NCBI GenBank assembly: GCA_002840055.1
Contig: PGZJ01000001.1
Span: 62,001 to 126,000, forward strand
Reading direction: 5' to 3'
Length of the DNA: 64,000 bases
Origin: Gammaproteobacteria bacterium HGW-Gammaproteobacteria-11
Lineage (GTDB): Bacteria > Pseudomonadota > Gammaproteobacteria > Pseudomonadales > Pseudomonadaceae
Both the position numbers and the translations under genes were made by a program. The notes beneath the pieces are model-generated. The model worked only from the letters and a program-made list of their open reading frames with translations. It was not told where the DNA came from and made no database searches. Positions within the stretch are counted from its first letter, which is position 1; every line of letters begins with the position of its first letter. Of the stretch, positions 27,655-35,542 are shown in pieces.

Positions 27655-27669
27655 CGACAAGATCTGTCG
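27655..27669. promoter_or_regulatory. CGAC-N7-GTCG operator upstream of the 27607-26040 operon (site 3 of 6)
   Basis: CGACAAGATCTGTCG has arms CGACA/TGTCG with a 5-bp centre, identical geometry to the sites at 9304 and 25656. It lies 48 bp before the ATG of the 54-aa gene. Confidence 0.65.
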
Positions 27670-27985
27670 TAGCTGTAGCTTTCAGTGCCAATTGCTAAGA
27701 CAGACATCCAACCCGAGGTAGACCCACTCAGCGAGCTTTATGTCAAAACCAATCAACATATGTGCGCCACTTTTATTTGCCAGAATGCTTAGCTTAATCA
27801 GCGCACAGCATAAATGGATACTAATTGGCACAATCGGAATTATTTTTATTTTTGAAATTCAATGAAATATCCAGCCTCAAGCCATTCAAGACCAATTTAC
27901 TCAAAAATCAGTCTGATTAAAGTGATTATATTTTTCCCCTCCCTGGGCAATCCGTCATGCAGAGGCACAGACTGGCGCTAACGCG
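27670..27985. other. AT-rich intergenic stretch
   Basis: About 315 bp between the operator at 27655 and the convergent-side end of the small HTH gene. It is AT-rich with T-runs around 27843-27850. I see no gene or clear signal. Confidence 0.5.
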
Positions 27986-28234
27986 CTATTTTGCCCTCGG
28001 CGCGAACGCATCCGAGTCAGGTATATAGGTCACAAGCTTCTCTACCTTGCAGTCAAAATAGGCACAGAGCCTGTCGATCGTATCCGTGACGGTGCTGTAG
28101 CCCCTGTGATTGATGATCTTGGATAAAGTCATCCGGTTGATACCGGTTTCATCCGCAATTTCAATCAGCGTTATCCGTCTGTTCTCCTGGAATTCCTTTT
28201 CAGCAATCAGTTCTTTTAGATGAAACCTCAGCAT
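27986..28234 (-). CDS. Small Cro/C1-type HTH regulator
   Basis: 82 aa, essentially one helix-turn-helix domain: RITLIEIADETGINRMTLSKIINHRGYSTVTDTIDRLCAYFDCKVEKLVTY. The pattern is that of the XRE HTH_26 group, as in YozG/YdcN-like repressors. It is divergent from the LAGLIDADG endonuclease gene, and the AT-rich region between them holds two dyads, likely its operators. It probably represses itself and the endonuclease gene. Confidence 0.85.
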   Translation of the reverse strand: MLRFHLKELIAEKEFQENRRITLIEIADETGINRMTLSKIINHRGYSTVTDTIDRLCAYFDCKVEKLVTYIPDSDAFAPRAK

Positions 28235-28275
28235 GGCGCACCTTGATCAAATAGATAATCCGTTAAATTTCTTGC

Positions 28276-28317
28276 TTATCATTCGATATGATAATTTGAT
28301 TTTGCAGTGATCAAATT
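28276..28317. promoter_or_regulatory. Two dyads in the HTH/LAGLIDADG divergent promoter
   Basis: TTATCAT-N5-ATGATAA (28276-28294) overlaps AATTTGAT-N9-ATCAAATT (28293-28317). A further TGATCAAAT word lies at 28243. These are suitable operators for the small HTH protein. Confidence 0.5.
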
Positions 28318-28349
28318 AAATATCAAATCGTTTATCAAGAGAGCATCAT

Positions 28350-29339
28350 ATGACAAATATCATCAAGAAGTCTTGGAATGCAGCAGAAGTAACGATTATC
28401 AAGCATGACTACCTGTGCGGGGTTCCGGTAGCCATGATTGCCGCAAAACTGGGTCGGAGCCGGAGCTCCGTCCGAGGAAAGGCAACCTGCCTGCAGCTTC
28501 AGCACGATGCCCATGGCAGCCAGTGGTTTTCGGCTGAAGAAGATGCCTTTATCCAGGCCAATGCCATGAGCATGACACGCGCCAACATCGCTCAGTCCCT
28601 GGGTCGCACTGAAGGCTCCATCACACAACGTGGCCGCCGGCTCAACATCTCCTTCGATAACCCAATCAAGAAAGCGCGCTACGAAAAAAATCATACCTTC
28701 TTTGAAGTGCCTACCCTTGAGAACTCCTATCTGGCTGGGTTACTTGCAGCTGATGGTTGGATTCGTCCATGCAATGGGGACAAGACCATTAACCAGGTCG
28801 GTATTTCACTCAAGGCAGAAGACGCCCACCTGCTCGACCATATGCGTCAAGCAACAGGGTATACCGGAGTCATTCGTGAATACTGTGTAGATGCGTACCC
28901 GCAGGCCGAACTGCGCATTTCCGGGGTGGAGCAGTGGCTTATCGATCTGAAGAAACACTGGGGCCTGATACCGGCCAAGACCTTCACTCTGCTCCCGCCA
29001 GATGAAAAGACCCTGACCCCCGACCAGGTGAAGGCGTTTCTTGTCGGTTTTATCGAAGGAGATGGCTACATAGCCATCAGCGGCGGCACACTCAAAGTAT
29101 CGGTAGTGACTGCCTCACCCGAGTTTGCTGACTGGCTTGAGCAGATCTTTATGCGACTCGGGCAAGCAAAACCAACTCGCAGCCTGCATGTAAACGGCAC
29201 AGCGCATTATCTCGATTTTTACGGCGCAAACGCCCGTCGCTTGTGCGCCAGTCTTATGGAGGTGGGCGTTCACAAGCTGATGAGGAAGTGGGATATCGCA
29301 CAAGCCGAAATCGCAAAACATGACCTGAAAGGTCATTAA
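28350..29339 (+). CDS. Free-standing LAGLIDADG endonuclease with N-terminal HTH/Myb-like repeats
   Basis: 329 aa. Residues about 1-105 hold two similar DNA-binding repeats (WNAAEVTIIKHDYLCGVPVAMIAAKLGRS and WFSAEEDAFIQANAMSMTRANIAQSLGRT). The homing-endonuclease core has two LAGLIDADG helices, YLAGLLAADGWI (about 128) and FLVGFIEGDGYI (about 230), each with its catalytic acid, so a single chain could form both half-sites. There is no intein or intron around it. It is divergent from a small repressor. It could be a free-standing mobile gene or a repurposed sequence-specific nuclease. Confidence 0.88.
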   Translation: MTNIIKKSWNAAEVTIIKHDYLCGVPVAMIAAKLGRSRSSVRGKATCLQLQHDAHGSQWFSAEEDAFIQANAMSMTRANIAQSLGRTEGSITQRGRRLNISFDNPIKKARYEKNHTFFEVPTLENSYLAGLLAADGWIRPCNGDKTINQVGISLKAEDAHLLDHMRQATGYTGVIREYCVDAYPQAELRISGVEQWLIDLKKHWGLIPAKTFTLLPPDEKTLTPDQVKAFLVGFIEGDGYIAISGGTLKVSVVTASPEFADWLEQIFMRLGQAKPTRSLHVNGTAHYLDFYGANARRLCASLMEVGVHKLMRKWDIAQAEIAKHDLKGH

Positions 29340-29436
29340 GACAACCCAATGGCAGGCTGCTGCGGCTGGATTGCCGGCAGCCGCCTTGATTCAAGCAATG
29401 CGCGTATAGCGATTAACCACAAAGATGAGAACCGCA

Positions 29437-29739
29437 ATGACACAGATGAATCTTGTACCCAAAGACCTTGCCAGCAATATCGAAGCAGGCATCCTGAAAG
29501 CGATTGAAGACATTATCACCCTGGGCGAGCTGAGCGATGCGTTTTCCGAAATCGAGGTCAATGTCAATCTGCTCCGTGATAACAGCAAAACGGAGATTAT
29601 CAAAAGCCTGGTTGCCGCCAGAGATGGTAGTACCAGGGAAGAGCTGAGGTGGATCAAGACGCCATTCACTCAGCCAGCGCCTGCCTTGCACGCGCCAGCT
29701 GCAGGCTCGAGCTGGGGACCTGTAACAGTGTGGTTTTGA
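29437..29739 (+). CDS. Hypothetical protein, 100 aa
   Basis: Starts MTQMNLVPKDLASNIEAGILKAIEDIITLGELSDAFSEIEVNVN. The first 70 residues are a confident-looking helical domain. The Pro/Ala-rich tail (TQPAPALHAPAAGS) is less protein-like. An in-frame ATG at 29425 is an alternative start. It is followed by a strong terminator. Family not recognised. Confidence 0.5.
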   Translation: MTQMNLVPKDLASNIEAGILKAIEDIITLGELSDAFSEIEVNVNLLRDNSKTEIIKSLVAARDGSTREELRWIKTPFTQPAPALHAPAAGSSWGPVTVWF

Positions 29740-29760
29740 GCCACATGCTAGTCAACCATG

Positions 29761-29791
29761 CGAAGGGGCCTGATTCAGGCCCCTTCGTTTT
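29761..29791 (+). terminator. Rho-independent terminator
   Basis: Perfect 12-bp stem CGAAGGGGCCTG with loop ATT, followed by TTTT. It ends the transcript of the 100-aa gene. Confidence 0.8.
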
Positions 29792-29949
29792 GAAAGGGAA
29801 GGTATGCGGTTATGACCTACAATTCGACGAGCGCGCTTTTAAAGCGACGCTGTAAGGGTTTTGTGCAATTTTGACCAGTCACCCCTGCCGGAATGACTTT
29901 GATAAAGTGAGACCTTGATTCTGCTTACCTTGCCCCCATCGGAGGAAGT

Positions 29950-30075
29950 ATGACCTCACAAGCCCTTTTCGCCTTGGCAGCCTTCGGCACCCTCTTCTGC
30001 GTTCTGGTCATCGCAGGGATTGGTCTGGTTGTTGCGCGTAAACTCGACCGCAAATACGGCACCGAAAACGAGTAA
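29950..30075 (+). CDS. 41-aa single-pass membrane protein
   Basis: Open frame MTSQALFALAAFGTLFCVLV continuing IAGIGLVVARKLDRKYGTENE. There is one membrane helix (residues 4-27) and a short charged cytoplasmic tail. GGAGGA stands 4 bp before the ATG. It lies just before umuDC. Typical of unannotated small inner-membrane proteins; function unknown. Confidence 0.6.
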   Translation: MTSQALFALAAFGTLFCVLVIAGIGLVVARKLDRKYGTENE

Positions 30076-30192
30076 TCGAACCTCAACCCAGCGCCGCGTC
30101 CCAAGGCATATCACCTGCGGCCTTGTTCTGACCTACAGGCTACCCCCCTTTTGCAACATGTTCAGGCTTGCCTACTGAAACCAAGAAGAATA

Positions 30193-30208
30193 CTGTATAT
30201 GCAACCAG
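30193..30208 (+). promoter_or_regulatory. LexA (SOS) box of umuDC
   Basis: CTGTATATGCAACCAG matches the CTG-N10-CAG LexA operator. It ends 15 bp before the umuD ATG, so it should cover the transcription start region. Confidence 0.8.
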
Positions 30209-30223
30209 CATTACGAGGTTGCC

Positions 30224-30664
30224 ATGTCAAATGCAGTCTTTATCGGCACGGTGACGCCATCCGGCACGCTCATCAGTTGCTTTGATACCCGCGTTCCTGC
30301 GGGCTTTCCCAGTCCGGCGCTCGACCATATGGAGCAGAAGATCTCTCTGGATACCCTGCTCGATGTTCATGCGCCCCACACTTACCTGGTCAGGGTATCC
30401 GGTGAGAGCATGACCGGAGCCGGTATCCATGATGGGGATATCCTGGTCGTCAGCCGCGCCGCTAACGCCAAACACCGCGATATCGTCGTGGCTGCCGTCA
30501 ATGGCGAGGTATTGGTCAAGCGCCTGATCCGTCGGGGCAAGCAAATCATTCTCCAGCCTGAAAACCCGGCCTTTTCTCCCCTGCATATCCTGGAAGGGGA
30601 TGAGCTGCAGATCTGGGGCGTCGTTCGCAACAGCATCCGCTGGCATGACACCGGTGAGAAATGA
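30224..30664 (+). CDS. umuD: UmuD, self-cleaving DNA polymerase V subunit
   Basis: 146 aa S24-family (LexA-like) protein. RecA filaments trigger self-cleavage at a small-residue pair near the N-terminus; PAGFPSPA (about residue 25) is the likely site. The catalytic Ser is in [11 protein letters not shown] and the Lys in [10 protein letters not shown]. The shortened product joins UmuC in Pol V. It overlaps umuC by 4 bp and is controlled by the LexA box. Complete. Confidence 0.95.
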   Translation: MSNAVFIGTVTPSGTLISCFDTRVPAGFPSPALDHMEQKISLDTLLDVHAPHTYLVRVSGESMTGAGIHDGDILVVSRAANAKHRDIVVAAVNGEVLVKRLIRRGKQIILQPENPAFSPLHILEGDELQIWGVVRNSIRWHDTGEK

Positions 30665-31935
30665 CCAGTTCAACCAAGAGCTTTGCCCTGATCGACTGCA
30701 ACAGTTTCTATGCGTCCTGTGAGCGGGTCTTTCGACCTGATCTGGCCAAGATCCCGATCGTGGTACTCAGCAATAACGATGGTTGTGTGATTGCCCGCAG
30801 TGCCGAGGCCAAGCCTTTCATCAAGATGGGCGAGCCCTACTTCAAAATTAAGGATCAGTTGCGTCGCCACAACATCTTGGCGTTCAGCAGTAACTATGCA
30901 CTCTATGGAGACATGAGCGAGCGGGTCATGATGACCCTTGAAAGCCGCCTACCCTCAGTCGAGGTCTATTCCATTGATGAAGCCTTTGCCGACCTGACCG
31001 GCCTGCCTGAGCCACTGGATCAGCTCGGTTATTCCCTGCGCGCAGATGTGCTGCAAATTACCGGCATCCCGGTCGGTGTGGGTATCGCCAGCACCAAGAC
31101 ACTCGCCAAACTGGCCAACGCGGCCGCCAAACGCTGGCAACGCCAGACTGGTGGCGTAGTCGACATACGGGATCCGGAGCGACGGGACAAGCTGCTAAAG
31201 GCTATGCCGGTCGAGGATGTCTGGGGTGTTGGCCGGCGTATGACCGAACACTTGAAAGCAATGAACATCAAAACCGCCTGGGATATGTCGAATGCCGACA
31301 CAGCGACTCTCCGTAAAAGGTTCAGTGTGCTCGTTGAGAAAACCGCACGCGAACTTCGCGGAATCAGCTGTCTGGATATGGAACCAACAGCCCCGGCCAA
31401 GAAAGAGATATGCAGCAGCCGTGCATTCGGGCAACGGGTCTACGATCTCAAGGGCCTGCAGGAGGCCGTAGCCAGTTACACCACCCGAGCAGCAGAGAAG
31501 CTGCGCAAGCAGCAATCACTGTGCAAGGTCATTCAGGTTGGTGTCCGAACCGGACTGTTCAATCCGGATGAAAAACACTACGCACGCAGTCTGCAGTGCC
31601 ATCTACCCTACCCCACTGACGACACCCGACTTTTGATCCAGGCGGCCATGCAGGGACTGGATCATATCTACAAGGAAGGTCCCGCCTACGCCAAGGCCTC
31701 GATCATGCTGCTGGATTTATGCCAGCGCAATGAATACACACCCGACCTGTTTGCACCCAGTCAGCCGGGAGGCACCGATCACCTGATGCAAACCCTGGAT
31801 CAGATCAATCAGCGCTGGGGCAGAAACACCATCAAGCCCGCCCGCGTTCCTGCCTCGCCTGGATGGGGCATGCAGCGCCAGTTGCTGAGTCCGAGTTATA
31901 CGACGCGGTTAGATCAGTTATGGGTGGCAAGATAA
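30661..31935 (+). CDS. umuC: UmuC, Y-family translesion DNA polymerase
   Basis: 424 aa, full length. The palm motifs are intact: [31 protein letters not shown] and [12 protein letters not shown] with the catalytic DE pair. The little-finger region and a C-terminal tail follow. It is the catalytic part of Pol V and is coupled to umuD. UmuDC cassettes are common on mobile islands and plasmids of pseudomonads. Confidence 0.95.
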   Translation: MTSSTKSFALIDCNSFYASCERVFRPDLAKIPIVVLSNNDGCVIARSAEAKPFIKMGEPYFKIKDQLRRHNILAFSSNYALYGDMSERVMMTLESRLPSVEVYSIDEAFADLTGLPEPLDQLGYSLRADVLQITGIPVGVGIASTKTLAKLANAAAKRWQRQTGGVVDIRDPERRDKLLKAMPVEDVWGVGRRMTEHLKAMNIKTAWDMSNADTATLRKRFSVLVEKTARELRGISCLDMEPTAPAKKEICSSRAFGQRVYDLKGLQEAVASYTTRAAEKLRKQQSLCKVIQVGVRTGLFNPDEKHYARSLQCHLPYPTDDTRLLIQAAMQGLDHIYKEGPAYAKASIMLLDLCQRNEYTPDLFAPSQPGGTDHLMQTLDQINQRWGRNTIKPARVPASPGWGMQRQLLSPSYTTRLDQLWVAR

Positions 31936-32100
31936 ACCGTACTGGTCTGTTTCTCTGGGCTTTCATGCCGGATTTTAATTTTGCATCTGGTTGCTATCAG
32001 GGGTATGTGGGCATGCGCCAGCACGCCCACTATGAAGTTTTGCCCTTTGCTTAAACAGCAAAACGCTGGACTTGCCCCAAATACGCTAATACTGCCTGGA

Positions 32101-32127
32101 CAACTACCGAGCGTTGCTCGGTAGTTG
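32101..32127 (+). terminator. Hairpin downstream of umuC
   Basis: CAACTACCGAGC-GTT-GCTCGGTAGTTG is a perfect 12-bp stem followed by a weak T-tract (GCCGTTTT). Confidence 0.6.
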
Positions 32128-32200
32128 CTGCCGTTTTAAGCACCTGCGAAACGGTGTTGTCTTTGGACCGTTAAACACTGCTGATATTGCTGCGTAAATG

Positions 32201-32220
32201 AAAGCCGCCGAAGCGGCTTT
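32201..32220. terminator. Bidirectional hairpin between umuC and the convergent gene
   Basis: AAAGCCGC-CGAA-GCGGCTTT lies 10 bp past the stop of the minus-strand gene; A/T ends serve both strands. Confidence 0.6.
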
Positions 32221-32229
32221 ACAGAATGT

Positions 32230-32502
32230 TTAATAATCCTGGCCGTATGGCCTGTGCCCGTAACCGTCACGCTGCTGGCGAATGTCCCTGTGTACCTCGA
32301 ACGACCGCTGCTGTTGCTGCTGCCTCAACTGTTCCTGTTGGAACATCTCATTCGCCGAGCGATCCCGGTCGGCGTTGATCCGGTTCATTTCGTTCTGGTA
32401 ACGCTCTGCATTTCGCTGATACGCCTCGCGATGTTCCTGCTGCCAATCGGCCCATGCCGGTAACGCAAGCACTACGACAAAAGTCCCTAGCCATTTTTTC
32501 AT
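32230..32502 (-). CDS. Small Gln/Arg-rich secreted protein
   Basis: 90 aa from the ATG at 32502; the longer frame to 32637 has no reason to be translated. A signal peptide MKKWLGTFVVVLALPAWA precedes the predicted mature start DWQQ. The mature part is a charged helix rich in Gln, Arg and Glu (QQEQLRQQQQQRSFEV) ending in a Gly/Tyr/His tail. Likely periplasmic, possibly coiled coil. Function unknown. Confidence 0.65.
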   Translation of the reverse strand: MKKWLGTFVVVLALPAWADWQQEHREAYQRNAERYQNEMNRINADRDRSANEMFQQEQLRQQQQQRSFEVHRDIRQQRDGYGHRPYGQDY

Positions 32503-32698
32503 AGAAAAAAATTCCGATTTCGTTTTTGAAAGGTGGCCGTACGCCACGTATTGATAGTAGCAGGACAGTTTTCGAATAACGAGATTACCGGAGGTCCTCA
32601 ATCCATCCTGCACTTGCAGCCTTAAGGCTTTACTCAAGCTTTTTTCATCGTTTTATTTGAACCTTAAGACCGCCGATTACTGGTTACTTCAACAGCTC

Positions 32699-32913
32699 TT
32701 ACTCAGCCGGCACACACTCATCCGACATTGGAATCTTTGCCACAGCGCCACTGCCGGTGCAGACCAGCGTGACCCGCATGCCTTCCGACAGACGTGCAGC
32801 GTAGTTGGTTTGATTACGATCCAACTCGAACTGTGGCTGCGTGAAGCGATTGGTCGAACCACGCAAGGTGATGTAAGGACGACCCAGGAAGTTGGTGTTG
32901 ATCACCGAATTAT
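32699..32913 (-). pseudogene. Duplicated C-terminal fragment of the zinc-ribbon/OB-fold gene
   Basis: The minus strand encodes INTNFLGRPYITLRGSTNRF through KIPMSDECVPAE, about 93% identical to the last 72 residues of the gene at 34754-35473. There is no start, zinc ribbon or membrane part. The identity breaks at 32913. With the intact copy it forms direct repeats flanking the RDD gene. Confidence 0.85.
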
Positions 32914-32964
32914 TTTTTGTAACTACCACATAATGCTCGCCGCATTATATATTTCCTGAAGAAT

Positions 32965-34407
32965 CTAATTAATCATCAATACTGACTTTTCCACTAGCCC
33001 CTGTAATTTTTCTTTATTTTGTTCATTTGCTATTCTCGAAGCAGTTACGACCAACAAAAAAATTAATATAGCCGTTATAACTGAGAAAACTATCCGAGCA
33101 AAACCTACTGGGCTTTGGTAAACCCGTGTCTTTGCAGACATATCCCATGGTTGCTTGTCATCCCCTCGCCGCCAAGCAATAAATGCAGATGCAAACTGAA
33201 AAAAAGGAAAAGCCAAACAAAAATAAAGCCCGGAACGGATGAAAACCCAGGCACGTAATCTAGCACTTGCTTTTGAGGGCAAGCTGAGATCAGAGCATTT
33301 CACTGACAATCCAAACATCAATTTACCAAGAGTTTTACCAAAAAAAACAACTAAGATATATTCGTATATAAAAATCGTGGCACATAGACTGAAGAAACTC
33401 GCTCCATATAAAATAAACAAATCAGCGACAGACTGCGGATCTTCTAATGAAAAAGGAAGCGCGAAATATATTAGACTGTCAGCAATGATACACAAACTCA
33501 AATCAATACAGCGAGCAAATGCTCGAGGCCAATATTTTGCAAATTTAACTTGAGAGACATCAGCACCCTCATTCTTTCCAGGAAAGTTCTTAGAGTTATA
33601 ATTAATTATATTTTTATTATCTCCCTCTAAATATTCGACAGCACAGTCTTCTGAAAATAAACTCTTTTTTGCCGCATTTTTATTAGTTAAAAACCCATCT
33701 AAAACCCAGAAGAAAGTTTTTTTAAGATAAATTAAAGCAATGCCCGCAAAAAACGAACCAATGATAAACGCTTTCACTGCACTCCAATAATCATAGCCAA
33801 TACTGTGATACCACCACCAGGAAAAAAACAAACCGACAATCACTGAAAGAACAAGCATCAGCCGCTTCCAGCCTATATTCTCATCTCTATAAATTGTTTT
33901 TATCGCATCTGAAATTAAAACAAGCAAGCAGACCACCATCAAATGATAAATAAAAATTGAAAATGGTCCATCGGTGTAACGGTTTAATGTGTAAATATAT
34001 AAATTACCAGGATCAGGTATATTTCCAAGCTTGGGAAGATCAGAGCGCGAAGTATGCTGCACCGAAGAAAAAGGACACTTACTCAAATAAACGCCTTGAA
34101 TAATTGCGTCCCTACTCAATCGCTGACGATCTATACAGCTAAAGTAAACCTCACCTCCATCTGCAATATTACATCTACTCTGATCAATTTCTTCAATATC
34201 AAACTCTGCCTGAGAGATTAAATTACTACAGAATTGCTGTTGACTTGTTTTCCAGTAATTAAATTCTGACTTCCTCAACTCCCAAGAACTTACTGCAAGA
34301 CCAATAGCAATAGCATACCATATAGAAAAAAACACAATAGAAAAAAAAGAAAACAAAAGGAATTTCTTTTTTAAAGAAAAAAATAGAATTTTTATTATCA
34401 TAAACAA
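32965..34407 (-). CDS. AT-rich RDD-family membrane protein
   Basis: 480 aa. An N-terminal helix and ~110 aa exported-like loop are followed by several helices, then an RDD domain at about residues 290-430 (YWPRAFARCIDLSLC, GKTLGKLMFGLSV, SARLRAWVFIRSGLYFCLAF). RDD proteins are membrane proteins of uncertain, sometimes transport-related, role. The gene is far richer in A and T than its neighbours, which points to recent transfer. It sits between the truncated and intact copies of the zinc-ribbon gene. No operator of the island regulon is seen in front. Confidence 0.8.
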   Translation of the reverse strand: MFMIIKILFFSLKKKFLLFSFFSIVFFSIWYAIAIGLAVSSWELRKSEFNYWKTSQQQFCSNLISQAEFDIEEIDQSRCNIADGGEVYFSCIDRQRLSRDAIIQGVYLSKCPFSSVQHTSRSDLPKLGNIPDPGNLYIYTLNRYTDGPFSIFIYHLMVVCLLVLISDAIKTIYRDENIGWKRLMLVLSVIVGLFFSWWWYHSIGYDYWSAVKAFIIGSFFAGIALIYLKKTFFWVLDGFLTNKNAAKKSLFSEDCAVEYLEGDNKNIINYNSKNFPGKNEGADVSQVKFAKYWPRAFARCIDLSLCIIADSLIYFALPFSLEDPQSVADLFILYGASFFSLCATIFIYEYILVVFFGKTLGKLMFGLSVKCSDLSLPSKASARLRAWVFIRSGLYFCLAFPFFQFASAFIAWRRGDDKQPWDMSAKTRVYQSPVGFARIVFSVITAILIFLLVVTASRIANEQNKEKLQGLVEKSVLMIN

Positions 34408-34753
34408 CTATCCATAGTTAGACCCTTATCAAACCCTCAAACCTGCCGTTACTTTATTAAAAAAGATCGTTCCATATCACCTTTGAAAAAAACCGGTCAA
34501 ACCTAAATTGACTATTCATAAATTCACTATCGCAGACGCACAGAATAAAAAATAACTCCAACTAGAAACTATAGTTAACCCGCCTTTATCAGGCGAACTA
34601 AATGATAAAAATTTAACTAAACCGATTTAGAGGAAAGCTCAATTCTCTACATAGCGTGACTATCTATCAATTCTGCAGTATAGACATTTCCTGATCTTTT
34701 CATATTTTTATTTGTGACTAAAGACCACCGATTATTTGCTACTTCAACCCCTC
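34408..34753. other. AT-rich intergenic stretch upstream of the RDD gene
   Basis: About 345 bp, as AT-rich as the RDD gene. It probably holds its promoter on the minus strand. No gene or repeat is seen until homology with 32645-32913 begins near 34725. Confidence 0.5.
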
Positions 34754-35473
34754 TTATATAGCCGGCACACACTCATCCGACATTGGAATCTTTGCCACAT
34801 CGCCACTGCCGGTGCAGGCCAGCGTGACCCGCATGCCTTCCGACAGACGTGCAGCGTAGCTGGTTTGATTACGCTCCAACTCGAACTGTGGCTGCATGAA
34901 GCGATTGGTCGAACCACGCAAGGTAATGTAAGGACGGCCTAGGAAGTTGGTGTTGATTGAATCAACCACGCCCGTCACCTTAAAGCGCTTCCCCTTGAAC
35001 TGCTGATCAGCTGCTACCGTATTGCGCTCATACGCTGCAGCCAGTTGTTGTGCTGTGACCTCTCGTAAAACCACAGGCTCGGCAGGCGCTGCTGGGGTGG
35101 CAATCTGGGACAACCGTGAGGATTCCCGCTGTGAGGCTGCACTGCTTGTGCTGTTACTCGTGCTTGTGCTCTGGGTCCGATCCTGATCACCCCCCATGGC
35201 GATCAAAACGGCAAGACCAAACCAGCCAAAGCCCACTATTCGCGCTAATGGGGTGTGGCCATTGCGCAGCAAGAACCAGACGAAGATGAAAGGCACAATG
35301 AAAATACCCAACCCCAGCAAAATGCCGACCTTGCGTTCCTCGGTCTTGGGCGCATTGTATGCCATGGCTGTTTGAGCCTTCAGACCTTGGCTAATAGGCG
35401 CACCACAACCGGGACAGGACACGGCCTGATCGCTGATCTGGTTACCACATTCACTGCAATTTATGAGTGCCAT
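34754..35473 (-). CDS. Zinc-ribbon membrane protein with an OB-fold (tRNA_anti-like) domain
   Basis: 239 aa. The N-terminal zinc ribbon has CSECGNQISDQAVSCPGCG (residues 6-24). Two helices follow (about 49-68 and 74-93). After a Ser/Thr-rich linker, the C-terminal OB fold reads VTAQQLAAAYERNTVAADQQFKGKRFKVTGVVDSI then the FLGRPYITLRG strand region. This is the tRNA_anti-like pattern (PF12869 type), which binds ligands or nucleic acid in other families. The OB domain would face one side of the membrane. A CGAC-N7-GTCG operator lies 50 bp upstream. Its last 72 codons are duplicated at 32699. Confidence 0.85.
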   Translation of the reverse strand: MALINCSECGNQISDQAVSCPGCGAPISQGLKAQTAMAYNAPKTEERKVGILLGLGIFIVPFIFVWFLLRNGHTPLARIVGFGWFGLAVLIAMGGDQDRTQSTSTSNSTSSAASQRESSRLSQIATPAAPAEPVVLREVTAQQLAAAYERNTVAADQQFKGKRFKVTGVVDSINTNFLGRPYITLRGSTNRFMQPQFELERNQTSYAARLSEGMRVTLACTGSGDVAKIPMSDECVPAI

Positions 35474-35522
35474 GCTTTTTGTTCCTTGTGATGAATGCCT
35501 GCGCGAAGATAAGCCTGCAATA

Positions 35523-35537
35523 CGACAAATCAGGTCG
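35523..35537. promoter_or_regulatory. CGAC-N7-GTCG operator upstream of the zinc-ribbon gene (site 4 of 6)
   Basis: CGACAAATCAGGTCG lies exactly 50 bp before the ATG at 35473. The inner base pair differs (A/G), but CGAC and GTCG and the 7-bp spacing are kept. Confidence 0.6.
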
Positions 35538-35542
35538 CATGA

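Noticed and set aside
31863-32054. 63-codon frame after umuC
   Set aside because: It begins inside umuC in another frame and has no start signal.
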